From assembly GCA_009919265.1 (NCBI GenBank), contig RGCF01000006.1:1-64000 (forward strand): 64,000 bases of DNA, in the 5' to 3' direction. Below are positions 19,037-27,594 of the stretch, one piece after another. The DNA is from Bacteroidota bacterium (GTDB taxonomy: Bacteria; Bacteroidota; Ignavibacteria; Kapaibacteriales; UBA961). A program made the translations under genes and the position numbers. Numbering within the stretch: the stretch's first letter is position 1; every line of letters begins with the position of its first letter. Below the pieces are notes generated by a model. That model had not been told where the DNA came from and did no database searches. It was given only the letters and a program-made list of their open reading frames with translations.

Positions 19037-20116
19037 ATGATCATAGATTCGCTCAAAAAAGTACTTTCTGATTCAACATCCATACCTCCTGCATTGATGA
19101 TATATGGAGAGGAAGAATTTCTGCGCGAAGAGGCATATCACACAGTGCTTCGTACATTGATGCCTGATGGCAATGCACATCATGATATGGAGATTGTGGA
19201 TGCTGAATCCTCAAATGAAGCACAGATAGTAGATATGGCAGATGCATTTCCATTTATTTCCGAAAAGAAAATCATCATTGTCAAACAAGCTGACAAATTA
19301 TTCGCAGGAAAAGCTTCAAAAAAAACACAAACTCGATCGCCACTATTACATTATTTGCAATCACCACAATCAACGACTTTTCTCTTGCTTACAGGAGTTT
19401 TTCCATCACTCACTGGACTCAAGTCTGCACGAAAAAATCCAAAACAATCCGAAAAAGCAAAAAAGATTACTTCTTCCATCCCTGCTCCATTACAGGCAAT
19501 CATTGATATTATTCCTGCTTATGAATGCGCAAAAGTTTCAGAAAGAGAACTTATATCTTGGACAAATACTCGACTTGCCGAGTATGGAAAAAGCATAACA
19601 CAAGAAGCCGCTGAATATCTTATTACCAATGCAGGTCTTTCACTCCGCGACATAGCGAATGAACTCGAGAAACTAATGCTCTTCGCCCCCGAAAGAAAGC
19701 AATACAATGAGGAGGATGTTCTTGGATTGGTAGGATCTTCAAGAATGTTCAATGTATTTGAACTTCAAAAAGCAATAGGTCGTGGGGATGGGGCAAAATC
19801 TGTAGAAATCGTACATCATATGATGAATTCCGATGGCAATGCCATTATGATCATATCAATGCTATTACGGTATTTTTCTGCACTTTTCCGTTTGACTGAT
19901 GCACAAGCACAAGGCGCTAATCCCTATGAAATCGCCAAAATCGTCGGAATCAATGCCTATTTTTTACCTGAATATCAGTCAGCACTAAGGATTTTTCCTC
20001 CAATGAAGTTAGCAAGGGCATTCTATCTGCTCCGCAATGCAGATCTAACCCTCAAATCCACTTCCCAATCCCCTGTTATAGTGCTACAAACCCTCATGAT
20101 TGGCTTGCTTGCCTAA
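19037..20116 (+). CDS. holA: DNA polymerase III delta subunit
   Basis: 359 residues. HolA opens the beta sliding clamp as part of the clamp-loader complex. The N-terminal AAA-like domain has ALMIYGEEEFLREEAYHTV and the ISEKKIIIVKQADKL strand typical of delta, followed by a helical lid and the C-terminal collar domain with MIISMLLRYFSALFRL. Like all delta subunits it has no functional Walker A motif. A Lys/Ser-rich insert (about 93-155) is somewhat longer than average. It starts 2 bp after the permease gene, an odd partner, probably only operon-level linkage. Confidence 0.87.
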   Translation: MIIDSLKKVLSDSTSIPPALMIYGEEEFLREEAYHTVLRTLMPDGNAHHDMEIVDAESSNEAQIVDMADAFPFISEKKIIIVKQADKLFAGKASKKTQTRSPLLHYLQSPQSTTFLLLTGVFPSLTGLKSARKNPKQSEKAKKITSSIPAPLQAIIDIIPAYECAKVSERELISWTNTRLAEYGKSITQEAAEYLITNAGLSLRDIANELEKLMLFAPERKQYNEEDVLGLVGSSRMFNVFELQKAIGRGDGAKSVEIVHHMMNSDGNAIMIISMLLRYFSALFRLTDAQAQGANPYEIAKIVGINAYFLPEYQSALRIFPPMKLARAFYLLRNADLTLKSTSQSPVIVLQTLMIGLLA

Positions 20117-20145
20117 AAAAACCCATTACCAATGATCTAAATTGT

Positions 20146-20176
20146 TTGGATGGTTTCTTGACTCTCCGTATATTTG
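20146..20176 (+). promoter_or_regulatory. Bacteroidota-type promoter for rpsT-tRNA-Arg-rpsO
   Basis: TTG at 20146-20148 (in TTTG), a 20-bp spacer, then TATATTTG at 20169-20176: an exact match to the TTG / TAnnTTTG consensus. The start point would be near 20183, giving a leader of about 30 nt before the rpsT ATG at 20213. The position, at the head of a ribosomal-protein unit, makes this one of the best promoter calls in the window. Confidence 0.7.
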
Positions 20177-20212
20177 TGTCTCTATTTCTCTAACTGAATA
20201 CTTTTATACCGT

Positions 20213-20479
20213 ATGGCACATCATAAGTCAGCGATCAAACGCGCCCGTCAAAACAAAAAGCGCGCAATTTACAATCGAGCCAATCGCAAAGCATATCGCG
20301 AGGCGATCAAAGCAGTTCGTTTGGCAAAAACTGTTCAAGAAGCGGAAGCTTTATTTGTCAAAGCTACAAGCATTTTGGATAGAGTTGCTTCACGCGGTGT
20401 ATTGCACAAGAACAATGTTGCAAACAAGAAATCAAAACTTGCATTGCATATTAATAAGATGAAGGCAGCCCAAGCCTAA
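20213..20479 (+). CDS. rpsT: 30S ribosomal protein S20
   Basis: 88 residues, the normal size. S20 binds 16S rRNA directly early in 30S assembly. It starts with the typical MAHHKSAIKRARQNKKRAIYN (Lys/Arg-rich helix), and the C-terminal GVLHKNNVANKKSKLALHI segment is the conserved end of the family. Only 7 nt separate its stop from the mature 5' end of tRNA-Arg, so processing of the tRNA must trim right behind the S20 message. Confidence 0.96.
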   Translation: MAHHKSAIKRARQNKKRAIYNRANRKAYREAIKAVRLAKTVQEAEALFVKATSILDRVASRGVLHKNNVANKKSKLALHINKMKAAQA

Positions 20480-20486
20480 TTCGTTT

Positions 20487-20560
20487 GCACCCGTAGCTCA
20501 ACTGGATAGAGCATTTGACTACGGATCAAAAGGTTTGGGGTTCGAATCCCTACGGGTGCG
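20487..20560 (+). tRNA. tRNA-Arg (anticodon ACG)
   Basis: 74 nt. The acceptor arms GCACCCG (20487-20493) and CGGGTGC (20553-20559) pair perfectly. D-arm, anticodon stem TTTGA/TCAAA with loop CTACGGA (anticodon ACG at 20521-20523, read as ICG after deamination) and T-arm with GGTTCGAATCC are all present. The discriminator base is G; CCA is not encoded. It lies between rpsT and rpsO on the same strand. Confidence 0.97.
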
Positions 20561-20598
20561 CTTCACAGATTTATACAATTCATCTCAACAGAATATTT

Positions 20599-20865
20599 AT
20601 GCTGAATCAAGCGAAAAAAGCAGAGATAACAAAGCAATATGGTGGCAGTGAGAAAAACACTGGTTTACCAGAAGTACAGATAGCTTTATTAACGGAGAAT
20701 ATTTCCGTTTTGGCAAAGCATCTTGAACAACATAAAAAAGATCATCATAGCCGTCGTGGTCTCATGCAAATGGTTAGCAAAAGAAAGAAGCTTTTGAATT
20801 ACCTGATGCGTAGCGACATCACCCGATATCGTGCAATTATTAGTGCCTTATCGATCAGAAAGTAA
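20599..20865 (+). CDS. rpsO: 30S ribosomal protein S15
   Basis: 88 residues from the ATG at 20599 ([15 protein letters not shown]); the frame is open back into the tRNA but that part is not coding. S15 organises the central domain of the 30S subunit. It has the conserved [14 protein letters not shown] and [22 protein letters not shown] segments. It is followed within 6 nt by a strong intrinsic terminator and then by pnp, the common rpsO-pnp order. Confidence 0.96.
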   Translation: MLNQAKKAEITKQYGGSEKNTGLPEVQIALLTENISVLAKHLEQHKKDHHSRRGLMQMVSKRKKLLNYLMRSDITRYRAIISALSIRK

Positions 20866-20870
20866 CCGAA

Positions 20871-20894
20871 AGGGCGCTCTTAGCGCCCTTTTTT
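20871..20894 (+). terminator. Intrinsic terminator after rpsO
   Basis: Perfect 8-bp stem AGGGCGCT / AGCGCCCT (20871-20878 and 20882-20889) with a 3-nt loop, running straight into a T tract. Confidence 0.92.
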
Positions 20895-20947
20895 GTTTCT
20901 TTGACATTTTTTTTACCATGGGGACTTCATTCTGAAAGACATGCCGC

Positions 20948-20993
20948 TCTGAGTGCAGGACGGAATCTTTGAAGATTTCATCCTCCGCTCAGA
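20948..20993 (+). promoter_or_regulatory. Long hairpin in the pnp leader, possible RNase III/PNPase autoregulation site
   Basis: Within the 158-nt gap between the rpsO terminator and the pnp start, TCTGAG (20948-20953) pairs with CTCAGA (20988-20993), AGGA (20957-20960) with TCCT (20981-20984), and the inner arm GGAATCT with AGATTTC closes a small loop. In E. coli, pnp is autoregulated through an RNase III-cleaved leader hairpin; that this one works the same way is inference. Confidence 0.5.
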
Positions 20994-21052
20994 CTTCAGT
21001 CTTCGCATCAAGTCCAACCATGAATGTTTCATGTGCTATCACAAGGAGATTT

Positions 21053-23374
21053 ATGGCACAACATTCAGTTTCCCTCACACTTAATGGACGGGAATACACA
21101 CTCGAGACGGGGCGTTTTGCAAAATTGGCAAATGGTGCCGTCATGGTTCGTCATGGCGATACAATGGTGCTTGTTACAGCTTGTGCTTCACAAGATCCAA
21201 GGCCGGATATCGACTTCTTACCATTAACTGTTGAATACCGCGAAAAAGCTGCAGCTGCAGGTAAGATACCAGGTGGTTTTTTCAAACGCGAAGGTAAGCC
21301 AAGCGAGAAAGAAATTTTATCTGCACGATTGATTGATCGTCCTGCCAGACCACTCTTCCCCAAAGGCTGGCAACATGAAACACAACTTGTTGCTTCAATC
21401 TATTCATCAGAATCAGAAATCGATTCAGACACACTTGCTGCAGTCGGTGCCTCTGCTGCTCTTGTCATTTCAGATATTCCATTTAATGGTCCATATTCAG
21501 AAGTGCTCGTCGGTCGCGTACAAGGTGAATTCATTTGTAATCCTACAATGTCACAGCTTCTTGAGTCTGATATTGAAATCACCGTTGCAGGAACTGATGA
21601 AGCAATCATGATGGTGGAAGGCAGTTCAAAAGAAATTTCTGAAGATGATTTCATTGCTGCTTTGGAATTTGGTCATGCAACAATCAAGCAAATCAATGCA
21701 TTGCAATTGAAATTGCGAGAACTTGCTGGGAAACCTAAAAAGGAATTGACCATTGTTGAAGACGATGAAGCATTACTTCTAGCTGTGAAGTCAATTGCTT
21801 CCCCGCTTATCAAAGAACAAATTCGAAAAAACTCCACAAAAGAAGAACGTATTGAATTTGCAAAATCATTGCGTGAAACGGTATTGACCACTTTGCAAGA
21901 AGCCGAGCCACTAGAGGATCAAGCATTACTCGATGCGCGCACTAAAAAGGTCAAGGGATATATTTACAAAATTGAAAAACATGAAATGCGTCGCATGATC
22001 ATTGATGACAAGCGTCGCCTAGATGGAAGAAAAACGACAGATATCAGATCAATTGATTGCTTACCTGGCTTACTTCCAAGAACACATGGCTCTGCATTGT
22101 TTACTCGTGGTGAAACCCAAAGCTTGACAACAGTCACACTCGGTACCAAGAGTGATGAACAAATGATTGATGGTTTATTCGAAACAGAATACCGTCGCTT
22201 CATGCTTCATTATAATTTCCCTCCTTTCTCAACAGGAGAAGCCGGTAGAATGACCGGTACAAGTCGTCGTGAAATTGGACATGGAAAACTTGCAGAGCGT
22301 GCATTGAAAGTCATGATGCCTGGTGATGAAGACTTCCCTTATGTTGTTCGCATTGTTTCCGATATTCTTGAGTCGAATGGATCATCTTCCATGGCAACAG
22401 TTTGCGCAGGAAGTTTGGCATTAATGGATGCAGGCGTGCCTGTTAAGAAAGCTGTTGCAGGTATTGCAATGGGACTCATCATGGAAGAAGATGATTCAGC
22501 TATTCTGAGCGATATCTTAGGTGATGAAGATTTTCTTGGTGATATGGATTTCAAAGTTGCTGGCACTGTAGATGGCATCACTGCATGTCAAATGGATATT
22601 AAGATTGGTGGACTGTCAACAGAACTCATGCGCAGAGCATTGGATCAAGCAAAACATGGTCGTTTGCACATTCTTGGTATTATGAATGGAGCATTGCCCG
22701 AACATCGTGCCGATCTTTCTGAATATGCTCCACGACTCACCACAATCATGATTCCACAAGACATGATTGGTACTGTGATTGGACCTGGTGGTGACACAAT
22801 TCGTGGAATGCAAAGAGAATTTGGTGTTGAGATCACCATCGAGGATGATGGATCATGTATCATTGCAGCTACAAATCAAGAAGCCGCACAACAAACAATT
22901 GCTCGAATCAAGGCACTTACAAGTCCGCCGGAAGTAGGTAAAGTTTATACCGCAACCGTAAAAGATGTTCGTGAAGGACTCGGTGCAATCGTTGAATTCA
23001 TGCCAAAGACCAAAGGACTCTTGCATATCTCACAAATCAGTTATGAATATTTCCAGAATGTGAGTGATGTATTGAAAGTTGGGCAACAAATTGATGTCAA
23101 ACTTCTCGAAATTCAATCAGATGGAAAATTTAGATTAAGTCATAAAGCTCTCCTTACACCTCCAGAGGGATATGTGGAGCCACAAAGACCAGAACGACCA
23201 CGCCGTGATGATCGCGGTGGTCGCGGTGGATATGATAGAGATCGCGGTGGTCGCGGTGGATATGATAGAGATCGTGGTCCTCGCCGCGATGACAGACATC
23301 GCGATGATCGTCCCCCACGCGAGGATAGACAAAGAGATGATCGCCCACATGATGATAGAAGATTTGAAGATTAA
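21053..23374 (+). CDS. pnp: Polyribonucleotide nucleotidyltransferase (PNPase)
   Basis: 773 residues from the ATG at 21053, chosen because AAGGAG lies at 21043-21048 and MAQHSVSLTLNGREYTLETG is the conserved start; the frame is open upstream to 20969. PNPase degrades RNA 3'-to-5' with phosphate. Two RNase PH-like domains are seen (first with GAVMVRHGDTMVLVTA; second with LPRTHGSALFTRGETQ and the GEAGRMTGTSRREIGHG catalytic region), then a KH domain (IGPGGDTIRGMQREFGVEI) and an S1 domain (EVGKVYTATVKDVREGLG). The last 62 residues are a disordered, Arg/Gly/Asp-rich tail containing an exact 10-residue repeat, longer than the tail of most PNPases. A terminator follows. Confidence 0.96.
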   Translation: MAQHSVSLTLNGREYTLETGRFAKLANGAVMVRHGDTMVLVTACASQDPRPDIDFLPLTVEYREKAAAAGKIPGGFFKREGKPSEKEILSARLIDRPARPLFPKGWQHETQLVASIYSSESEIDSDTLAAVGASAALVISDIPFNGPYSEVLVGRVQGEFICNPTMSQLLESDIEITVAGTDEAIMMVEGSSKEISEDDFIAALEFGHATIKQINALQLKLRELAGKPKKELTIVEDDEALLLAVKSIASPLIKEQIRKNSTKEERIEFAKSLRETVLTTLQEAEPLEDQALLDARTKKVKGYIYKIEKHEMRRMIIDDKRRLDGRKTTDIRSIDCLPGLLPRTHGSALFTRGETQSLTTVTLGTKSDEQMIDGLFETEYRRFMLHYNFPPFSTGEAGRMTGTSRREIGHGKLAERALKVMMPGDEDFPYVVRIVSDILESNGSSSMATVCAGSLALMDAGVPVKKAVAGIAMGLIMEEDDSAILSDILGDEDFLGDMDFKVAGTVDGITACQMDIKIGGLSTELMRRALDQAKHGRLHILGIMNGALPEHRADLSEYAPRLTTIMIPQDMIGTVIGPGGDTIRGMQREFGVEITIEDDGSCIIAATNQEAAQQTIARIKALTSPPEVGKVYTATVKDVREGLGAIVEFMPKTKGLLHISQISYEYFQNVSDVLKVGQQIDVKLLEIQSDGKFRLSHKALLTPPEGYVEPQRPERPRRDDRGGRGGYDRDRGGRGGYDRDRGPRRDDRHRDDRPPREDRQRDDRPHDDRRFED
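23211..23270 (+). repeat. Two exact 30-bp tandem repeats coding for the RG-rich PNPase tail
   Basis: Copies at 23211-23240 and 23241-23270 are identical and in frame, each coding a 10-residue RGG-type unit (GGRGGYDRDR register). A third, degenerate start (atcgtggtcc) follows. Exact nucleotide identity suggests recent slippage or duplication. Confidence 0.9.
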
Positions 23375-23379
23375 ACATA

Positions 23380-23412
23380 ATCCCCTTGCTGAAAAGTAAG
23401 GGGATTTTTTTA
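23380..23412 (+). terminator. Intrinsic terminator after pnp
   Basis: 8-bp stem ATCCCCTT / AAGGGGAT (23380-23387, 23398-23405), 10-nt loop, followed by TTTTTTTATT. Confidence 0.9.
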
Positions 23413-23457
23413 TTGAATCAATGAGAATGTTCAACTGATTAAAAGTTCAAAGGTTCA

Positions 23458-23465
23458 TATATTTG
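23458..23465 (+). promoter_or_regulatory. Candidate -7 element (TATATTTG) for the DUF3179 gene
   Basis: TATATTTG matches TAnnTTTG exactly. At 20 bp upstream there is CTG (23435-23437) rather than TTG. The leader to the ATG at 23498 would be about 25 nt. Confidence 0.5.
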
Positions 23466-23497
23466 TATAAATCATTGGGAAATCATTGAGTATTATC

Positions 23498-24691
23498 ATG
23501 CCAACACTCTTCATCATTTTCGGCACTTTGCTTGCGAGCATCATTACAATTCTCAGCATTTATTTTATTATGCCATTTCCAGGCAGTCAATATGCAGAGA
23601 CTATTGACATTGCATATACATTGCACCGTGCCTATTGGTTCGTATTGATTCCTTTATTGGGACTTGCAGTCTATGGATATATTCGTTTATATCTTGATAA
23701 TGCAGCAATGCTTAGAAAAGTAGTATTGACTATTCCATTCTTGATCATTGGCATCATCATGTATATGGCCGATCGCGTAATGAGTGCAGATGCTATGTTC
23801 TTACAACCTACTACCATTGAACATGTTTCTGTACAAGATATTGGACTGGATACTTCAATGATTGTCATTGGCACAGAGATTAACGGAGAATCAAAAGCAT
23901 ATCCACTCAATGTTGTTGGGTATCATCATCAAATCCGTGATTCAATTGGTGGCGTTCCTGTTATGATTACCTATTGCACTGTCTGTAGAACAGGGAGAAT
24001 TTGGGATCCAATCATTGATGGAACAAATGAAACTTTCCGCCTTGTGGGCATGGATCATTTCAATGCCATGTTTGAAGATCATTCCACTGGTTCTTGGTGG
24101 AGACAGGCCAATGGCGAAGCAATTACCGGTTCGAGCAAAGGAAAAATGCTGAAAGAATATCCCGTGTTTCAAAAAACAATTGCCGAATGGAAAAGACGCT
24201 ATCCAAAATCACTTGTCATGGTTCCCGATCCTGAGTTCAAGAATAATTATGCCGGTTTGCAGGGTTATGATAAAGGAATCATCAAAAGTACTCTCGTTGG
24301 AACAAATGCAGGATCTTGGAAGGACAAATCATGGGTAATAGGTATTCGAGTTGGTGAAACAACGAAAGCATATGATTGGATTTCCACAAAAGCAAAAAGA
24401 GTGATTCTTGATAAAGTGCAAGGTGAGCCAATAATGGTTTCCATTCAATCCGACAATGCGACATTCAATGTGTGGAGCAGAAAGGTCGATAGTTTGATTC
24501 TGAATCCAATGTCAATGGGCAATGATCAATTCTATGATCAAGGTACTCAAACTCTTTGGGATAAAACTGGTCGATGCATCGATGGATTCTTACTTGGAAG
24601 ACGCCTCACTTCAATCCCTGCTTATCAGGAATTCTGGCATTCATGGCGCACATTTAACCCTATGACATTGACCTATGGAACGCCACGCTAA
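23498..24691 (+). CDS. DUF3179 domain membrane-anchored protein
   Basis: 397 residues from the ATG at 23498 (a TTG at 23486 is possible). Three hydrophobic segments lie in the first 100 residues, followed by a large extracytoplasmic DUF3179 domain. Family signs are ESKAYPLNVVGYHHQIRDSIGG, ITYCTVCRTGRIW (a CxxC pair) and the W-rich SWWRQANGEAITG. DUF3179 proteins are common in bacteria and archaea, but their biochemical function is not established; the Cys pair and histidines could bind a metal or haem, which is conjecture. It stands alone behind the pnp terminator with its own likely promoter. Confidence 0.78.
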   Translation: MPTLFIIFGTLLASIITILSIYFIMPFPGSQYAETIDIAYTLHRAYWFVLIPLLGLAVYGYIRLYLDNAAMLRKVVLTIPFLIIGIIMYMADRVMSADAMFLQPTTIEHVSVQDIGLDTSMIVIGTEINGESKAYPLNVVGYHHQIRDSIGGVPVMITYCTVCRTGRIWDPIIDGTNETFRLVGMDHFNAMFEDHSTGSWWRQANGEAITGSSKGKMLKEYPVFQKTIAEWKRRYPKSLVMVPDPEFKNNYAGLQGYDKGIIKSTLVGTNAGSWKDKSWVIGIRVGETTKAYDWISTKAKRVILDKVQGEPIMVSIQSDNATFNVWSRKVDSLILNPMSMGNDQFYDQGTQTLWDKTGRCIDGFLLGRRLTSIPAYQEFWHSWRTFNPMTLTYGTPR

Positions 24692-24759
24692 GCATGACCT
24701 TCCTTTGCTGAAAATTGGGTATTTTTGTCCTTTACCTCAAGAATACCCGAATCGCCACG

Positions 24760-26553
24760 ATGACCTCACAGGATGACAAATTATACAGCTCGGTTGATTA
24801 TACCCTGATCCGCCGATTACTTGTTTTTGTCAAACCCTATCGCATTCCCCTATTTATTGTGTTCATTCTCACCGTCATTGCGGCGGGTATGGCACCATTG
24901 AGACCATATCTCACCAAAGTTGGTATTGATTCTTATATCATCAAACATGATGAACAAGGATTAATGATGATGATAGGCGTGATCTTATCTGTATTGCTCT
25001 TGCATGCAGGGTTGCAATATCTCACATCCATCATGCTCCAAAGAATTGGACAAAAAGTACTATTCAATATTCGAATGGAAGTATTTAATCATATCCAATC
25101 GCTATCACTTAGATCATATGACACAACGCCGGTTGGAAGATTGGTTACGCGAGTTACCAATGATATCGAAGCATTGAATGAATTATTCACATCCGGCGTG
25201 GTTACAATCTTTTCGGATATACTGCTCATTGCTTTCATTATAAGTTTCATGCTTGCTACAAGTTGGCAAGTTACGCTCGTCACAATTGGTGTCTTGCCAA
25301 TCCTAATCATTGCAACTGTTATTTTTCGAAAAAAAGTTCGTGTCGTCTATAGTGAAACTCGTCGATTGATTGGTAAACTCAATGCATTTTTGAATGAATA
25401 TATCACCGGAATCACAACGATACAATTATATTCACAAGAGAAATCTCGTTTCGATGATTTTGATGATATCAATACCGAACATCGCAATGTGCAATTGAAG
25501 ACCATTACTTATTATGCTTCATTCTTCCCTGTTGTTGAATTCACAAGTGCATTGGCATTGGCTTTAATTCTTTGGTACACATCTTCTCATATCTTCGAAG
25601 GTACAATGTCGCTAGGTATGCTCATTGCATTTACACAATATGCTGAGATGTTTTTTAGACCAATCAGAGATCTCACTGAAAAGTATAATACCCTACAAAG
25701 TGCTGTTGCAGCTGCTGAGAGAATTTACGACATACTCGACACTCCAATTCCAATGAAGGATGAAGCAACTGCAAGAGAGATGAGTTCATTTACAGATGAA
25801 ATAACTTTTAATAATGTCACATTTGGATATGTACCTGATAAAACAGTGCTTCATGATATCTCATTCACAGTCAAAAAAGGACAAATGATTGCACTTGTCG
25901 GTGCTACCGGATCAGGGAAAAGTTCAATTGTTAATTTACTCTGCAGATTTTACGATCCTCAATCAGGCGGGATAAGCATTGATGGTAAAGATATTCGAAG
26001 CTTTACTAAATCATCACTGCGATCACATATCGCACTTGTGCTTCAGGATGTGTTTTTATTTTCGAGATCGGTGGCAGACAATATTTCACTAGGTAATCCT
26101 TCCATAAGCCGCACTGCAATCGAACAAGCAGCTGATGCATTGGGAGCGGGTGAGTTTATTCGGTCATTACCTGAAGGTTTTGACACTCAAATGATTGAGA
26201 GAGCCGGGAATCTTTCTGTAGGACAAAAGCAGTTGATTTCTTTTTGTAGAGCATTGGCATATGATCCAGATATCTTGATACTTGATGAAGCAACTTCGAG
26301 TATTGATACTGAAACCGAACAACTCATCAATGCATCGCTTGATACATTGATGTGTAATCGCACATCAATTGTGATTGCTCATAGACTATCAACAATACAA
26401 AAAGCAGATACAATTATCGTACTCCATCAAGGGATGATCAGAGAAATGGGCACACATCAAGAATTGCTCAAAGAAAAGGGATATTATGCTCGATTACATG
26501 CTTTGCAATTTGGAGGCCTGAACAGCCAAGAACAGACATCACCTGGTGCATAA
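24760..26553 (+). CDS. ABC exporter, ATP-binding and permease half-transporter (MsbA/multidrug type)
   Basis: 597 residues from the ATG at 24760. An N-terminal six-helix type IV exporter domain (about 15-310) is followed by an ATPase domain: Walker A GATGSGKSS near 380, Q-loop VLQDVFLF, signature NLSVGQKQ near 483 (LSVGQ rather than LSGGQ, a common variant in this subfamily), Walker B ILILDEATSSID near 504 and the H-loop IVIAHRLS. Half-transporters of this type dimerise and export lipids, drugs or other hydrophobic compounds across the inner membrane. No second half-transporter is adjacent, so a homodimer is likely. The substrate is unknown. Confidence 0.9.
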   Translation: MTSQDDKLYSSVDYTLIRRLLVFVKPYRIPLFIVFILTVIAAGMAPLRPYLTKVGIDSYIIKHDEQGLMMMIGVILSVLLLHAGLQYLTSIMLQRIGQKVLFNIRMEVFNHIQSLSLRSYDTTPVGRLVTRVTNDIEALNELFTSGVVTIFSDILLIAFIISFMLATSWQVTLVTIGVLPILIIATVIFRKKVRVVYSETRRLIGKLNAFLNEYITGITTIQLYSQEKSRFDDFDDINTEHRNVQLKTITYYASFFPVVEFTSALALALILWYTSSHIFEGTMSLGMLIAFTQYAEMFFRPIRDLTEKYNTLQSAVAAAERIYDILDTPIPMKDEATAREMSSFTDEITFNNVTFGYVPDKTVLHDISFTVKKGQMIALVGATGSGKSSIVNLLCRFYDPQSGGISIDGKDIRSFTKSSLRSHIALVLQDVFLFSRSVADNISLGNPSISRTAIEQAADALGAGEFIRSLPEGFDTQMIERAGNLSVGQKQLISFCRALAYDPDILILDEATSSIDTETEQLINASLDTLMCNRTSIVIAHRLSTIQKADTIIVLHQGMIREMGTHQELLKEKGYYARLHALQFGGLNSQEQTSPGA

Positions 26554-26634
26554 AACGCCTTCTTCTCAATGGTATAACCCCCTTATTTTTTGTAAGTTGC
26601 ACTTATTCATTCACCAATCATCAGGAGCTTGATC

Positions 26635-27573
26635 ATGGAAGCAATCTATTCACTTGGATTCCTCTTTTTCTTTGCTTTGTTGCTATCACTTAGGACAGTT
26701 GCTCAAGGAACTGTGGCAGTAGTGACGTCTTTTGGAAAATATAGAAGATTAATGTCTGCCGGATTGAATGTCAAAATCCCCATCATCGAAACCATACATA
26801 GAAGAATTAGTGTACAAAATCGATCTGTAGAATTGGAATTTCAGGCGATTACCGTTGATCAAGCCAATGTGCAATTCAAAACGATGCTATTGTATTCTGT
26901 TCTTGATCAAAGAGAAGAAACTATTCTCAATGTTGCCTTTAAATTCGTTGATGAACGCAATTTCATGCAAGCATTGATTCGTACCGTTGAAGGAGCTGTA
27001 AGAAGCTATGTTGCAACAAAAAAGCAGTCCGAGATTTTATCTCTTCGAAGAGAAATCATTGATCATGTAAAAGATCAACTTGATTCTACTCTCGAGGAAT
27101 GGGGATATCATCTTATCGATTTGCAAATGAATGATATCACATTTGATCAAATCATCATGGATTCCATGGCTAAAGTTGTTGCATCTAATAATTTAAAAGC
27201 TGCAGCTGAGAATGAAGGTCAAGCATTGCTCATCACAAAAACAAAACAAGCTGAAGCTGATGGTAATGCCATCAAAATCAGTGCAACTGCAGAAAAAGAA
27301 GCTGCACAAATGCGTGGACAAGGAATTGCACTATTCCGCCAAGAAGTTGCCAAAGGGATGAGCGAAGCAATAAAAGAAATGGATTCCGCACATGCAGATG
27401 CTTCTGTTATTTTATTTTCTATGTGGAATGAGACATTGAGACATATTGCAGAAAATGGCAAAGGCAATGTGATGTTCTTTGATGGTTCTACAGAAGGCAT
27501 GCACAAAACCATGCGTGAACTTCTGGCGATGAGTCAGGGTACAATGTTTGACGGTACAAAAAAACAGCAATAA
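26635..27573 (+). CDS. SPFH/band 7 domain membrane protein (stomatin/prohibitin family)
   Basis: 312 residues from the ATG at 26635, preceded by AGGAG at 26623-26627 with 7-nt spacing, one of few clear Shine-Dalgarno sites here. An N-terminal membrane anchor (about 1-20) is followed by the SPFH domain (about 22-190; starts AQGTVAVVTSFGKYRRLMSAGLNVKIP, contains QITVDQANVQF-like strands) and an Ala/Glu-rich coiled-coil region (about 190-250) that mediates ring oligomers. Such proteins form membrane microdomains and often regulate membrane proteases. No NfeD or FtsH partner gene is next to it. It is followed 21 bp later by the AddB-like nuclease gene. Confidence 0.82.
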   Translation: MEAIYSLGFLFFFALLLSLRTVAQGTVAVVTSFGKYRRLMSAGLNVKIPIIETIHRRISVQNRSVELEFQAITVDQANVQFKTMLLYSVLDQREETILNVAFKFVDERNFMQALIRTVEGAVRSYVATKKQSEILSLRREIIDHVKDQLDSTLEEWGYHLIDLQMNDITFDQIIMDSMAKVVASNNLKAAAENEGQALLITKTKQAEADGNAIKISATAEKEAAQMRGQGIALFRQEVAKGMSEAIKEMDSAHADASVILFSMWNETLRHIAENGKGNVMFFDGSTEGMHKTMRELLAMSQGTMFDGTKKQQ

Positions 27574-27594
27574 TCATTACTTCAAATTCACTCT

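Noticed and set aside
23211-23270. Possible CRISPR-like repeat
   Set aside because: Two adjacent 30-bp units without spacers, in frame with pnp coding sequence.
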